Part shown: piece after piece, positions 45,680 to 57,591 of the stretch
How the letters are laid out: every line of letters begins with the position of its first letter
How positions within the stretch are numbered: position 1 is the stretch's first letter
Assembly (NCBI GenBank): GCA_022818135.1
Contig: JAFMSR010000002.1
Location: forward strand, 44,864,699 to 44,928,698
DNA from: Saxidomus purpurata
Lineage: Eukaryota > Mollusca > Bivalvia > Venerida > Veneridae
Length of the DNA stretch: 64,000 nt
Reading direction: 5' to 3'
Made by a program: the position numbers and the translations under genes
The notes under the pieces: model-generated
What the model saw: the letters and a program-made list of their open reading frames with translations, nothing else
Told to the model about the DNA's origin: nothing
Databases searched by the model: none

Positions 45680-45884
45680 TGTTTTATATGGTATGCTTGC
45701 GTTGCAAACAAACGCTTTTGATCCAAATATAGTGTATCCGTTCCTACAGACCAAACTCAACAACATTCTCAACATATTTTCTGAACTTGCTGTTGATTTT
45801 CACTTGTAGTGCTGGTTTTTGCATTTAATTTTACAATTTATTTTTTGGTATAATTTTTTCACTGGAAACTGTGAACGAGCAGCT
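45680..45884 (+). mobile_element. Family H MITE (H5), right half
   Basis: gcgttgcaaacaaacgcttt and 'ttttttcactggaaactgtg' lead to aacgagcagct and TTAA 45885-45888. The left half is absent; C7 lies directly before it. Confidence 0.6.
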
Positions 45885-45888
45885 TTAA

Positions 45889-46291
45889 AACTGACATGCA
45901 CACTTGAAGTCTTCCCACCAAGAAATATAACGTCTAATAGAAGAAGTTAAGACAAGTTCTCTACAGTGCTAAGAGACCAATGATTAATATTGACATGAAC
46001 AAAAAGTAAATCACTTGTGGCTTAAGATATTTTTTTCGGTTTTAAAAGTTCTTCCTATGACGGCTTTGAAATCTGATTTACATTTGATATAGCATAATTA
46101 TACTATAATTCAGGCCGAAAGCAGAACTCAGAAATGTCTCGAGACCATTTTCTCGCTTTTACTGCCAATAATCTTTTCAATTCAAAGCAATATGTAAAGT
46201 TTTACGACCTTGTTGCAGGAACGGAATTAAAAGATTTCATTCCGATTGCAGACGAACTGCTAATGCTTCATTAGAAGGAATTTATTACTGT
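45889..46291. other. Unassigned, no gene seen
   Basis: No supported feature. Confidence 0.5.
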
Positions 46292-46295
46292 TTAA

Positions 46296-46824
46296 AGGTC
46301 CATTACTTACACCAAATCGAATTTTCTTTTAAATCTGGAATCATAACGGGCGTCTTCTCAGAAGGAAAACTATGACATACTGCATCGAATGTGACCATAT
46401 TGTGCTGAAAATTTGAGTTTAACAAAATAATTAATGAAATAGAGCTATATTTTGCCCTTTCAAAAACGAAAGTAGGTTTTCCAGTTTTCAAACATCTTTG
46501 AAATTTTTTAGAAATCTTCCAGAGAGAGGCTGTAAATAGGTTGTACATAAATAAGCATGCCTTTTTTATAATTGAAGAACTTTACTTCAAATGATGTGCA
46601 AAGTATATCTCTGACTGTTTACAACATTCAATAAACCGAAAGTTGGACAAAAAGACCACCAAGGTCAATCTAAGGAAATACACAAACATTCATTCGTTTT
46701 TCTGCAGCAGTATTTCAAACAGGGAAATACTCCTCGGGTATTGTATAAGCCAGTTTAAAAATGTATTTTCATGTTACAATTGCTGATTTAAAAGAAAATT
46801 AGATTTAGTGTTAGTAATGGCCCT
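46296..46824. mobile_element. MITE I, TTAA-flanked, 40-bp terminal inverted repeats
   Basis: Left arm 46296-46335 (starts aggtccattacttacacc) and right arm 46785-46824 (reverse complement starts agggccattactaacact) match at 36 of 40 bases. TTAA stands at 46292-46295 and 46825-46828. 529 bp. An 81-residue minus-strand frame inside has no recognisable domain. The TTAA target suggests a piggyBac-like source; the TIR is unrelated to those of C and H apart from the initial AG. Confidence 0.87.
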
Positions 46825-46971
46825 TTAAAGCTGAAGAATATATGATTGTCCGTACGTTTACAGTTAAGGTCCTAATTCAATCTCAAAAAAATTTCTTATA
46901 GCCAGCGTTATAGCCAAGATGAAAAACCGCCCACTATCTATATCACTTTTTTCCATAGGTCAGAAAAAATA

Positions 46972-47185
46972 TACTCCGTTCCAAAAGAAAGTGTGCACTT
47001 AGGTTTTTGTTTTTAATTTTTTGACAGAGACATATGTTGTTTGGTATCAAACTTTTGAGCATTTGTGTTTAATTGTATGTCATTGAATCACATTCATTCA
47101 TAGCTTGTGTACATCTTCCAAACGAACGTATGTCAAAATGCAGTATTTAAAATAAAAAAGTGCACACTTTCTTTTGGACTGAGTA
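46972..47185. mobile_element. Family J MITE (J2), TA-flanked, mariner-like
   Basis: tactccgttccaaaagaaag, tgtgcactt at the left and, reversed, tactcagtccaaaagaaagt, gtgcactt at the right; TA at 46970-46971 and 47186-47187. 214 bp. Interior differs from J1, so the two share mainly the ends. Confidence 0.85.
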
Positions 47186-47187
47186 TA

Positions 47188-47576
47188 CCTTTTGATAAAA
47201 ACGTAAGTCTAATTTATACATTCGTGAACTTCCCCCATCTATGTAAAACAGTATTTGACCAGAAAATGATCACGTGAAATTCTCGAGCAAATCTTCAAAT
47301 ACTTCTGCAAAAGGAGCAGGGTACTTATTTTCTCTTATAATAGATCTATGTATGAAAAAGTGATACAATATACCTGTAAAGCATATCTGTATATTTGAAA
47401 TTGTAAAGCGGTTACAAACGCTTTTGAAAATCCCAATATATTAATCTTTATTACCTTTCCAGGAATTTTCAAGCCGTTTGATTGACCGATGATCCGTAAA
47501 TAGAAATTGATACTAGAGCGATACTCTATAGACCTTTTTGCGCATGACTTCATAAAATGCAGTAAATAAAGACTAA
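47188..47576. other. Unassigned, with a family H fragment near 47360-47450
   Basis: 'cctgtaaagcatatctgtat' and 'ttacaaacgcttttgaaa' resemble the middle of H4. No gene. Confidence 0.45.
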
Positions 47577-47598
47577 ATGTAGGGCAAACACTAAGTCA

Positions 47599-47707
47599 GT
47601 TAGAGGCTAAAATAGAGAAATGTATACAACATAGAAACCCAGTCGGTCGCTACCGCTCCCTCCTTTGTGTTTCTATATTAAATGAATTTCTCTATTTAGC
47701 CTCTAAC
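47599..47707. repeat. 109-bp hairpin, two-stage stem
   Basis: Outer arms 47599-47621 (gttagaggctaaaatagaga...) and 47685-47707 are complementary apart from one extra A. Inside, atagaaac and gtttctat also pair. The loop is GC-richer (cggtcgctaccgctccctcc). Identical 20-base sequences atgtagggcaaacactaagt lie outside at 47577-47596 and 47791-47810. Confidence 0.75.
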
Positions 47708-47789
47708 TATTACATAGTATTTATGAGAATGTTTTGTGACGTCACAAAGTGACTACGTATAGGTAGAGGCTAAAAAGAAAAACATATTC

Positions 47790-47935
47790 AATGTAGGGCA
47801 AACACTAAGTTACGTTACAAATTAAATTGATCCATAAAAAACACAAGGTTCGGACAACTTGCCAACTATGTTGGAATAGACCTATTCTCTTTCTAACTTA
47901 CTATTGTGTTATCTGCCCTCTATTTTTGTGACTTT
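47790..47935. repeat. Dispersed repeat M, copy 1
   Basis: 'ggcaaacactaagttacgtt', 'ttcggacaacttgccaacta', 'gacctattctctttctaa' and 'actattgtgttatctgccc' recur in order at 48985-49125. Confidence 0.65.
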
Positions 47936-48984
47936 ATATTACAACTGCAAATTATTCTAATGACATGTTTAAAAAATCGGACTTGACGCTTGCTTAAAAG
48001 GCGATGGTTCATATCTGGCATTATTTGACACTCAATGAATGTAACGTCACTTTTGTTGTGTAAGAAAATCCCCCAGCTTGCAGAATCAACTTCTAACCGG
48101 ACTATAAAAGAAAAACTTTTAGTCTCATTTACATGTCAAATATGACTTTTAGCGTATCCTATCTATACAGTAAACCTTGAAGTTCATATTAAATTTTGAT
48201 TTATTAGAAGTTTACTGAGATTGTCCAAATGTACGTTTCCTGAAGATGTATCCGCCATATTTTGGGATAGACAAGTCCAAATATATTCTTTTTCTATAAA
48301 TTTCCTTTGTCTGCATACATTAGTTTAACAAAACAAACATTTATTTTGAAGATTTTAAAGTTTCCTCTGTGAAATTACTTCCTTTTAAAATGATTAAATG
48401 TGTTGCATACCATGGATATTTACTAATTATATAGGTCACCTCAAAAGTACTCCAAAGGTTCATACTTAAGGTAATAATGTGTAGATGGGCCATTCCACGA
48501 GACGTTATTTCTATTTTTAACTTTTTCCTATTATGCAACAGTTATCACTACATTGTAACTTTTTAACCATGTTTTACAACAATGTATATCCTAAAATAAT
48601 TAACTTTTTGCATGCCTTATTAACTCTTGTGTCAAAAAGGTTATCATTGAAAAAGATGCCAAAAATAGATATAAATACTAATATTTGCAATCTTGTTTCA
48701 GAACAACATTTGATTCATTGTATCGTTCCAATTGACATTTAATTATTTTATCTTAATTTGGCATTGGTTCCCTTAAATAATATTGGATATTTCGTTTTCT
48801 TATTACTCCCTAAATGCATTATAATAACATATAAACAACTGGTTATATACCTTACATGTGAAACACGGTCTTTATTTGATCTCCTCAGTATCAAGAAAGA
48901 TTTGATACGTGAACAACATGTCTGTGGTTTATGGCAAATAGACTGACATACACTTTTAAAGTTTTAGAAATTTTCATTTTATCA
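47936..48984. other. Unassigned, no gene seen
   Basis: Short frames at 48341-48538, 48533-48742 and 48758-48946 lack domains and are what AT-rich DNA gives by chance. Confidence 0.5.
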
Positions 48985-49125
48985 TGAAATGCATGGCAAA
49001 CACTAATTTCCTTTTACAGAATTTAATTCTTTAGCCTAAAAGAACACTTCGGACAAAATTGCCAAATATGTTAGACCTATTCTCTTTATAAATTACTATT
49101 GTGTTATCTGTCCACTATTTGTTAG
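48985..49125. repeat. Dispersed repeat M, copy 2
   Basis: 'ggcaaacactaatttccttt', 'cttcggacaaaattgccaaa' and 'agacctattctctttataaa', 'ttactattgtgttatctgtc' parallel 47790-47935. Confidence 0.65.
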
Positions 49126-51174
49126 ATGTATAGTAAAATGACAATAGCTGGCATTAGGCAACTTTCACAAACTGAACAAAAATGATTAATAAACAGAGTG
49201 TGCCTTGTTATAATGACATACAGAGCACATTCATTTGAATGGTTACACCGTATTATAAATACTGTGGAGCACAAGGGGTGGGGTTCAAAGAGTGGACAAA
49301 AATGTTTTTATATAAAATTGTAATGATATTAAGTATTATGCAATACTGCTTACCATATCTCATAAGATATGAAGACATTTGTCACCTTATTTCAATAATA
49401 TCAGATCTGAAAGTTAGTCACCACTTCTCAGACCGGCCATTTTTTCAATTAAAAGCTGTAAGCAGATCATGTGCTTCAAACTTGTCATTTATCAAGAAGT
49501 TCTTATTGGTCAGTTAAACAGTACAGCACAGGCGGATTCCTTTTTTGCCGCACTATAGCGCGTAAGGTTTTACAACGCAGGAGCAATAAATCCACACAGC
49601 ATCGCGCGGCATAAGAATGTAGATGCGGCATCTATTTTCCTTGTGGCATTTTGATAGAGACGCGACAAATACCATGCCGCGTGATGCGGCGTAAGGGATT
49701 TAATTTTCCTTTAAAATTGATGCATACTGTACAATGTATTTGTATATGTAATTTTCTTAAAACGTTTTATAAAATACAAATTTGTAGGATTTTTGAGTTA
49801 CTAGATTTTACTATTCTCTAAGTATGTTTTATAATTTCATTATTTTATAAAATTAAAAGTTGTAACATTTTCATTTCAGCTACAAAGAAACTTTAATCTT
49901 AAATAAATACTGAAACAAATAATAACCGCATACCGTCGATTTACTGTATTTGAATAAACTATTATATGCATGTTCCTTCTTTTCTTCATGCGTTGCGAAA
50001 ACACATTGTGTTTGTCATGAAAATAAGTACTGACAATTATTTGCCTTCTGAATGTATACACATATTGAAACCAACATCAACTCTTATGAATGTACTGCGG
50101 TTCTAAAGTCGTTCCAGGGAGGCAAATTTTGTATAATTTAATAGTAAATTTGTCGGTGTAGAAGTGATCTGATCGCCCTGAAAACGTGCAGAAAAACTCT
50201 AACGACAATTCTTACTAAAATACAACAACGGGTGATGTCACCTGGAACTAGAGAGACTAAATCTTCACAAAAATAATTAAGAGTTAATCTTCAAATAAGA
50301 CAGTAATATGTGATTCATACACTTGTATAACATATGCTAAAAGTTATACCCCCACCCTGGTTTCATAGCACTAAGGGTTCTACATCCTCTTTTACGTAGA
50401 TTAACCACTTAGCAATATACATGTTATTTACCTTACTCTTAATGGCCGCAGGAAAATTTTCAGTAACGGAAGCCGCTTTTTGTGTATTAACTATACCATT
50501 CGACTTAAGATTTACCACTCCTCTTGTTCACGGGGACATTACTTAACGGTTACTTATAGCTGACTAATTGAAAGGCGTAAAGAGTTTCTAAACCTCGCAC
50601 TGTAAAATAATCAAGGAGCAAATTCACTACTATTTTAACCAAAATACTTATTAACATGTCAAATAATAAATTCATTTGCAATTAGGGTAAATCTTGGGTT
50701 TCCCTTTTTCAGCGGAAAATCACTCTTATTGACTTATCAGTAAGAGTGGGTCCATTAATAGCTTTATAAAACTTACTGTTTTATAAAAGTTGCAGAAGAT
50801 GTCATTCCGGAACTGGTCTTAACTAAGAGACTGATTATACGCATGTAAACATTAACCTCCCCGTTTAGGACATAATCTGTTCTTACAGGGTTACCTATCT
50901 TACTCCGAACTTATTTTTAGATGTCAATATTTAACCCCCCCCCCCCACCCCCCCTAGTTCAAGGGACGTCACTTTTACTAACATTTTCAAAACATAAAGG
51001 TTTACCTGCAGTCTTTCCCTTGTTACAGGAGACAACGCTCAAAATTTTCTAACTATAATTTACGTTCAATCAATTTATTCTCCCAAGGCTCAGGGAATAC
51101 CTCCCTTTCAAGGGCTCACTTTAAACTGTCAAAACATAAAGATTTACATCCCCTGTTTAGGGATAACGCTTTTT
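49126..51174. other. Unassigned 2-kb region, no gene seen
   Basis: A 92-residue frame at 49239-49517 has no domain. At 49545-49700 there are several gccgc/gcggc blocks (tgccgcactatagcgcgtaa, 'atgccgcgtgatgcggcgta') that could be the ends of a small element, but I cannot define it. A C-run lies at 50935-50955. Confidence 0.45.
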
Positions 51175-51330
51175 TAAAAAATTATCTTTAATTTTCAACT
51201 TAGTATCTTGAATGTTTTTAATTGTTCTTGAATTTCCAACATAGTATCTTGAATTTTCAACGTAGTATTTTGAATTTAGTATTTTGAATTTTCAACTTTT
51301 CATTATAGTATCTTGAATTTTCCATTTGAT
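51175..51330 (-). mobile_element. FB1-family array fragment without TIRs
   Basis: Units ttttcaacttagtatcttga recur with decay ('ttttcaacgtagtattttga', 'agtatcttgaattttcc'). No gcccaatagtgcc terminus is present on either side. Confidence 0.7.
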
Positions 51331-52154
51331 ATGTTTGTTTATCATTTTGGAGAAATTAAATTGTTTCACCGGAAACTACATTATCGTGCTTTAGTCAGTA
51401 AGATAGGATTGCGTATCATCACGAAAGCTAAGAGACAATCCGGCACTACTTTGTGTAAAGTGTTCGTTTTTATTAAGACGACGAACGCCTTAAAAACCGT
51501 ATGAATCATAGTTTATGGCTCGCTGAACGTTAAAATGTCGCCACAGCTCCTGTGTGTTATCTAGTTTAATTGACATAACAATAATTTTGTGCTACTTTTG
51601 TATTTCTGGTTAAATAGCTCATTAGTTAAATGTCACCTGCACCTGGGTTCTAGATAGAATTCCGACGTTTTCCCCTCAACGTTATTATTTCTCTGTTGAA
51701 AGTCGATGTTATTTTCCATTCTGAAGTGTACTGTTACTTCATTTTCCTATTCAATGTTATTATCAAACTGCATAAATCTGTTTAAATAAACGTACGACAA
51801 GTCTTTATTAATACATTAAACACCGTATACAACAAACCCCTTGGGACCTTTTAAATTTGTTCAATATACCCAGGGTATGTTATATCCAAATATCATTTTC
51901 ATATTAAATAAGAAGTGGGAAAATCTCGCCTATAAAATGTGTTCGTTATATCCGCAGTCGTAATATGCGAAATTTACTGTAAATTATGAATTGGTGTAAA
52001 TAAAAAATAGGATGCATGCAAGGTCGAAACCGATCAATGAAAAGGGTATGGTCTACTTACGCTGGTGTTTCGCAATTCTGGTGTCTCTCATATATGTACT
52101 GTAATATACAGCACGAGTACGAAATTAATAATATCGAATAAATATTCTTTGAAA
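51331..52154. other. Unassigned, no gene seen
   Basis: A 63-residue frame at 51313-51504 lacks a domain. No repeat match. Confidence 0.5.
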
Positions 52155-52909
52155 CAAGAGTTGTCCCTCACAAGTGACTAATGCCCCCGAAAGAGGTGTC
52201 TCACAGTCTTTGTCCTCTCCATGTGCTCAATAATTGTGGTATGTAATTTTAAAATCCATGCAACACATCTGCATGATGTGCTAGACGGTTGTGCCAAGTT
52301 AGTTTTAAATTAATCAATGCATGACAAAGTTATATACCGGACACGAATGTGTGAATATATACAGGATTCCATTACCTTCAAACTCTAAGTGTGACCTTGA
52401 CCTTTGAGTTAGGGACGTGGGTCTTGCACGCGACACATCAGCTTGGTGTGCTAGACATTTGTGCCAAGTTATTTTAAAATCCTTCAATGCATGACAAAGT
52501 TACAGTCCGTACACGAATGTGTGCATATAAACAGGATTCCATCACCTTCAAACTCTAAGTGTAATCTTGACCTTTGAGGTAGGAACAGGGGTCTTGCACG
52601 CGACACGTCGTCTTGATGTGCTGGACATTTGTGCCAAGTTATTTTATAATCCTTCAATGTATGACAAAGTTATAGTCCGGACACGAATGCGTGCATATAT
52701 ACAGGATTCCAGTGTGACCTTGACCTTTGAGGTAGGGACGTGGGTCTTGCACGCGACACATCGTCATGATGTGCTAGACATTTGTGCCCAGTTATTTAAA
52801 ATCCTTCAATGCATGACAAAGTTACAGTCCGGACACGAATTTGTAAGTGGTGACGCACAGACGGACGGACGGACGGTGCGATTTTATATTCCACCCTTCG
52901 GGGGCATAA
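52155..52909 (+). mobile_element. Family E element (E2), full length
   Basis: 5' acaagagttgtccctcacaa and gactaatgcccccgaaag. Core units of about 170 bp with gcttgcacgcgacac-type landmarks at about 52424, 52594 and 52747 (the last unit is shorter by about 17 bp, missing the 'attaccttcaaactct' block). 3' module gacggacggacggacgg, ccacccttcgggggcataat. The 129-residue frame at 52567-52956 is a repeat by-product. Confidence 0.85.
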
Positions 52910-53899
52910 TAAGTCAAATAGTCTTGACGATCACGATCTGGATTTTTGACAGATAAAGCATCTTTGATTTTATAGAGTCACATAAAATCGTAGAATACAA
53001 CAGCAGCAGGTAGGGAAACTTTCGTAAGACTTAACCAACTTTTATTGGGTATTAAACACTTCTATTTGTTAAATGTGTTCCTTATATCCGGAATTTCGCT
53101 ATTTCAAGCAGCGGTTACGGAATTTACTGTACTTTCTTCCATTGTTTAATAATGGAAGTTTTTTGTTACATGCAACAACGAAATTGCAGTTTATACATAG
53201 TGAAGCATTCTGCATCATTTCTTCATGTATATTGTTCTAATTGATATGTTATCATGTTGTGATCGCTTTGGTACTCAGAAATATAATCAAAGCGCTGAAG
53301 CACAGAAGTTGTGTGGTTCTCAAGTCACAGAGGGCTTGATGAGCTGTCCACTGGCGCCAGAGTACTGAACTGCCCTCTAATTTTAACAAAATACGAAAAC
53401 AAATATAACCTAAATAACACCCTATCATGAATAAATACACAAAAAATGGTAAAAAGTCACTTTTCTGACAAACCCCCGTATTCACTGTTCTATATTATTC
53501 ACATGGTGTTGAACGTTTTCGACAGGGGGTCCGGTCACCGCTCTTTTTTTATAACATTCAAGCAAGCAATTGAAGATCAGCAGCGGCCGCGCTTCACAGA
53601 CAATGTATTTATCAACCAAACTGGCAAGTAACATTTTTTAAAAAGCTACCGTTCCTATGAAATTCTTCAAGAATATTGAGCTATTTCGCTCTCTCCGTTT
53701 TTCTGATATTTTTCGTCACTACTGACTTCCGGAAAAATTTGATAAAAATTCATAAAGTTTTACCGTCTCTATTTAAAATAATTAGAGTTTGAAAATCTCC
53801 ATCGGCGATTTTAGACGTGCCTGCAAGTAATAAAATTTTCAAATAAGCTAATACTTGTGTGTAAAAAAATATTTAATTTCTATTTAGTCTTAAAACAAT
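52910..53899. other. Mostly unassigned, with a repeat O end at about 53254-53310
   Basis: 'aatcaaagcgctgaagcaca' matches the end of repeat O at 58640-58660. No gene seen in the rest. Confidence 0.45.
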
Positions 53900-54988
53900 A
53901 CAAGAGCTGTCCCTCACAAGTGACGAATGCCCCCGAAAGAGGTGCCTCACAGTCTGTGTCCTCTCCATGTGCTCAATAAATGTGCTATGTAATTTTAAAA
54001 TCCTTCCATGCATGACAGAGTAACCGTGCATACAGTATTCCATTACTTTAAACACTAAGTGTGACCTTGACCTTTGAGGTAGGGACTTGGGTCTTGCACG
54101 CGACACATCCTCTTGATGTGCTAGACATTTGTGCCAAGTTATTTTAAAATCCTTCAAAGCATGATAAAGTTATAGTCCGGACACAAATGTATGCATATAT
54201 ACAGGATTCCATTACCTATAAACTCTAGGTATGTGGGTTTTGCACGCGACATGTCGTCTTGATGTGCTAGACATTTGTGCCAAAATATTTTAAAATCCTT
54301 CAATGCATGACAAAGTTACAGTCCGGACACGAATGTGTGCATATATGCATATATAGAGGAATCCATTACCTTCAAACTCTAAGTGTGACCTTGACCTTTG
54401 AGCTAGGGACGTGGGTCTTGCACGCGACACGTCTTGATGTGCTAGACATTTCTGCCAAGTTATTTTAAAATCCTTCAATGCATGACAGTTACAGTCCGGA
54501 CACGAATGTGTGCATATATGCATATATAGAGGAATCCATTACCTTCAAACTCTAAGTATGACCTTGCCCTTTGAGCTAGGGACATGGGTCTTCTGAATTA
54601 CCTTCAAACTCTAAGTATGACCTTGACCTTTGAGCTAGGGACGAGGGTCTTGCACGCGACACGTCTTGATGTGCTAGACATGTGTGCAAAGTTATTTTAA
54701 AATCCTTCAATGCATGACAGAGTTACAGTCCGGACACGAATTTGTAAGTGGGGACGGACGCCCATACGAAGGTGTTATTAGGTGGTATTTCCATTGTTCT
54801 CGAACAATAGAGTGACCACTTAAGTAACAAAAGAATGACCACTTAAGGGACAAAAGACGGAATGAAGACAATAGATTTCTATTGTCTTAGGCCACACCTC
54901 CTACCACCCAAGGTACCCATCGTGCGTGCGCACAAACGGGCGGACAGAGGGACGGTGCGATTTTAATATGCCACCCTTCGGGGGCATA
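53900..54988 (+). mobile_element. Family E element (E3), longest copy, with a short insert
   Basis: 5' caagagctgtccctcacaag and gaatgcccccgaaag. Four to five core units, some shortened (one unit is cut to about 70 bp near 54590-54640). 3' ccacccttcgggggcataat. About 54757-54925 is extra sequence not in E1 or E2, placed just before the gacgg-rich module. Confidence 0.85.
54757..54925. mobile_element. Short insert inside E3
   Basis: Absent from E1 and E2 at the same place. Contains aggtggtatttccattgttc near its start and 'cacacctcctaccaccc' near its end, which are partly complementary. It also contains an internal hairpin (gacaatagatttctattgtc at about 54868-54887) and repeated gaccacttaag. 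Probably a small MITE; boundaries are uncertain. Confidence 0.5.
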
Positions 54989-55049
54989 ATAAACATATCA
55001 AGAAAAATGCAAAATAATGATAACAAAGAAGAAAAAGTAAAAAAAAATA

Positions 55050-55130
55050 TTTGGCTCCGGCTTGATTCGAACCTACGCCCCCAAAAAACTCAAAAGATCT
55101 TCAGTCCAAAGCGTAACAACACAGGCTAGA
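55050..55130 (-). other. tRNA-like sequence, probable SINE or pseudo-tRNA
   Basis: The minus strand has cgctttggactgaagatctt and ggcgtaggttcgaatcaagc (B box ggttcgaatc), with a variable region long enough for a class II tRNA. Acceptor pairing is poor. It is not a convincing tRNA gene. Confidence 0.35.
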
Positions 55131-55534
55131 GCATTTAAATTGAAGAGTTTTAAGTGGAGGTTTTTATTAGGAGTCTACTACCTTAATTAAAGGAATACTA
55201 TTGAAGCAAGAAACAAATTTACACAGTTCATGTGAAAATATATCTTTATTTAAAAATAAACTATGAAAATTGCATTGAGGTCATACTCTGAGAGCATATG
55301 AATATGGTCAGAAAAACAAGCCATGATGTACAAAATGAGATTGTGTACTAAAGGATTACAACAGTAAGCACTTAATCTAAAGTGTATAGCATGTTCCGAG
55401 TACGAGTTGAAGTTACTGTTCATTTAAACCATAAGTTTTGTTGCAAATGGTCTAGTTGTTTTCGAAATGCCAATGCTGATGACAATTGAAGGAAGATAGG
55501 GGCTGATAAGATAACAGATAAATACAATTTCAAA
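55131..55534. other. Unassigned, no gene seen
   Basis: No supported feature. Confidence 0.5.
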
Positions 55535-55650
55535 GAAGAACCTATGGCGGAAAATGCCCCATTTTAGCACAATTTATCAATATAGAGACCTTCTGTAATA
55601 AATCGCATCCACCCATTAATCGCACATTAAACAACAGCTGCCCGTAGCCG
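55535..55650 (-). mobile_element. Family C MITE (C8), internal fragment
   Basis: 'tttcaaagaagaacctatgg', 'accttctgtaataaatcgca' and 'tccacccattaatcgcac' match C3 and C7 interiors. No termini remain. Confidence 0.7.
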
Positions 55651-56220
55651 GCCAATCACAGGCCAAATTGCCGTATACAACAGTCCATTGTTGTCTATTT
55701 CAAATCGTTTTCCTCGTGCAAAGTGTGCATGACCTTTCTAGTGTAGCAATGAAAATTGAATTGTGTCCTAAAATTGGGGATACAATTGTATACATTTGAG
55801 GCCAGACAAATGTTTGTTTTCGGTTTAAAACAAATGAAAAAAGGTTATGTTTTTTATACTGAGTACGCACAAACTCGTCAAAAGCACTTTTGGTGCTCAC
55901 TCAGCTCAGTGAAATGTTTTTGGATCGTTCACCCGAAACAAGCAGTTATCCTGTAGGATAGCATTTTGTGTTGTATGATATGCGACATCGTGTTGCTTTA
56001 ATTAATATAACCCCAGTTGAAGAACATAATTCGATTATATTACTCAGGTGCAGTTTTGCACACGAAAGACGGTTAAAACTAGAAAAAAGTAGAACTTTAT
56101 AAAAATGGTATAGGCTTTTGGCAGTTGCGATTTATAGGTCAGGGCCTTTTATCTACTGAAGGGGTTTGGCCGGAAGCAAATATGATATATCCTAGAAAAT
56201 ATATACCAATTCATACTTTG
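55651..56220. other. Unassigned, no gene seen
   Basis: Two overlapping 66-residue frames (55700-55956) have no recognisable domain. Confidence 0.5.
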
Positions 56221-56221
56221 A

Positions 56222-56410
56222 GAAGCGGTGACTGAGCTACTGGAATGTCAATTCGTGGATTGCTGGTTCGATCCAAAGTCCGAACATGAATTCCACGATG
56301 TTTAATCATGGTGATTTCTAGGCTCTGCATAATTTATACAGGAAAGCAGCCAGCGGCTTGCAGAGACTTGACCCTAAAGATTCAGAACTAATACCACGCA
56401 AGAGAGGTGA
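56222..56410 (+). mobile_element. tRNA-derived SINE candidate, forward
   Basis: agcggtgactgagctactgg (A box tgactgagctactgg) and gctggttcgatccaaag (B box) about 35 bases apart give a polymerase III promoter of tRNA type. An unrelated body follows, 'atggtgatttctaggctctg', 'cagaacta'. The acceptor stem is not conserved, which excludes a functional tRNA. Confidence 0.6.
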
Positions 56411-57590
56411 TTAGCTGGCCACCTCTTTACAATCGTGATTTTGCTGAAAACGTTAAAACCTATTACAACGTAAGCCATCTAGACAGGCAGCCAACTACAT
56501 GTAACTCCTTAGATAGATACAGCTATATTTTGCTGTATTTCCAGCTATAAAACTTGAAATATTCTATATTGTTATAAATCGCCACCTACCTTGACCATTT
56601 ACAAGAACAACTCATCGCTCTGTCATATCAAGTTTGAAATAACATAATTATATTTATATTGCACGAATAAATCGTGGCTATTGTCAATACTGGTACAGGT
56701 GTTCGCAGCTTTGCGCGCCTTTTACTTCAAAATCCGAGCTGCACGATTTTACCGTGCTATATGAGGCAAACAGAAAACCACTTTAGTTGCTTGTTAGCCA
56801 CAACGGAATAAATAAGGTAGTTGGTGTTATATTGTAGAAGACTGAAAAACAAAAACTCTACTATATGTGGTCTAAGTCAGATAGATTATTTCGGGTCGAC
56901 TCGCACCCAAGTTAACTCATACCTTAGTCATCTCGTCAGTTGGTCAATTCGTACCGATCAAAAAGTCAACTCGTATCCTTTGTAGTCAAATAGTCAAAAT
57001 TGGAATACAGCACGACATTAATGAAATCGTAGTTATAAGATAACGTTTATATATTTATCAAGTTTTTTTTGGGGGGGGAGGGAGGGGGTGGATCTATTTG
57101 CATGTCTGGATAGGTGTTTATAGACTAATTTGCGCCAAAAATAAGCGTTTCCTTCATGTGAACACAGTGCACTTTTCTCAAAATATAACCAAAAAAACGA
57201 GAGATGTTGCGGCAAATATCTTTATACAGTGTGATTTCGTCAATCTGTAATAACAATTTATGAAAGATAATCATAACTTGTTGGTTCAATGCGGCGATAA
57301 AACGAATGCAATAGTAAAATAACGCAAGTTAGAATTGGTCTCCTTGAATTCCTTTGGGGCCATGCCTCCACATCAACTATCACCAGTTTTCAAAATGTTT
57401 ACATGTTGGCCCGCTGTGATACACCAAAATATTTACATGTCAGTTTTGTTTGTTGGCCCGCTGTGATACGTAGCAGTTTTTCTCGCTGTTAGCTGATTAC
57501 GGAATATAATCATATTTATGCATACCTATCACGGAAAAGTACGGATATTTACGGAACTCGATATAAGAGTTTGTAGTTTGATTTTCAAAC
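56411..57590. other. Unassigned, no gene seen
   Basis: About 1.2 kb without a supported ORF. Local repeats only: 'ggcccgctgtgatac' occurs twice (about 57408 and 57453). A G-rich run lies at 57070-57092. Confidence 0.5.
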
Positions 57591-57591
57591 T

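Noticed and set aside
49239..49517. 92-residue open frame as a host exon
   Set aside because: No domain, no splice signals that stand out, and the length is within chance for AT-rich DNA with few stops.
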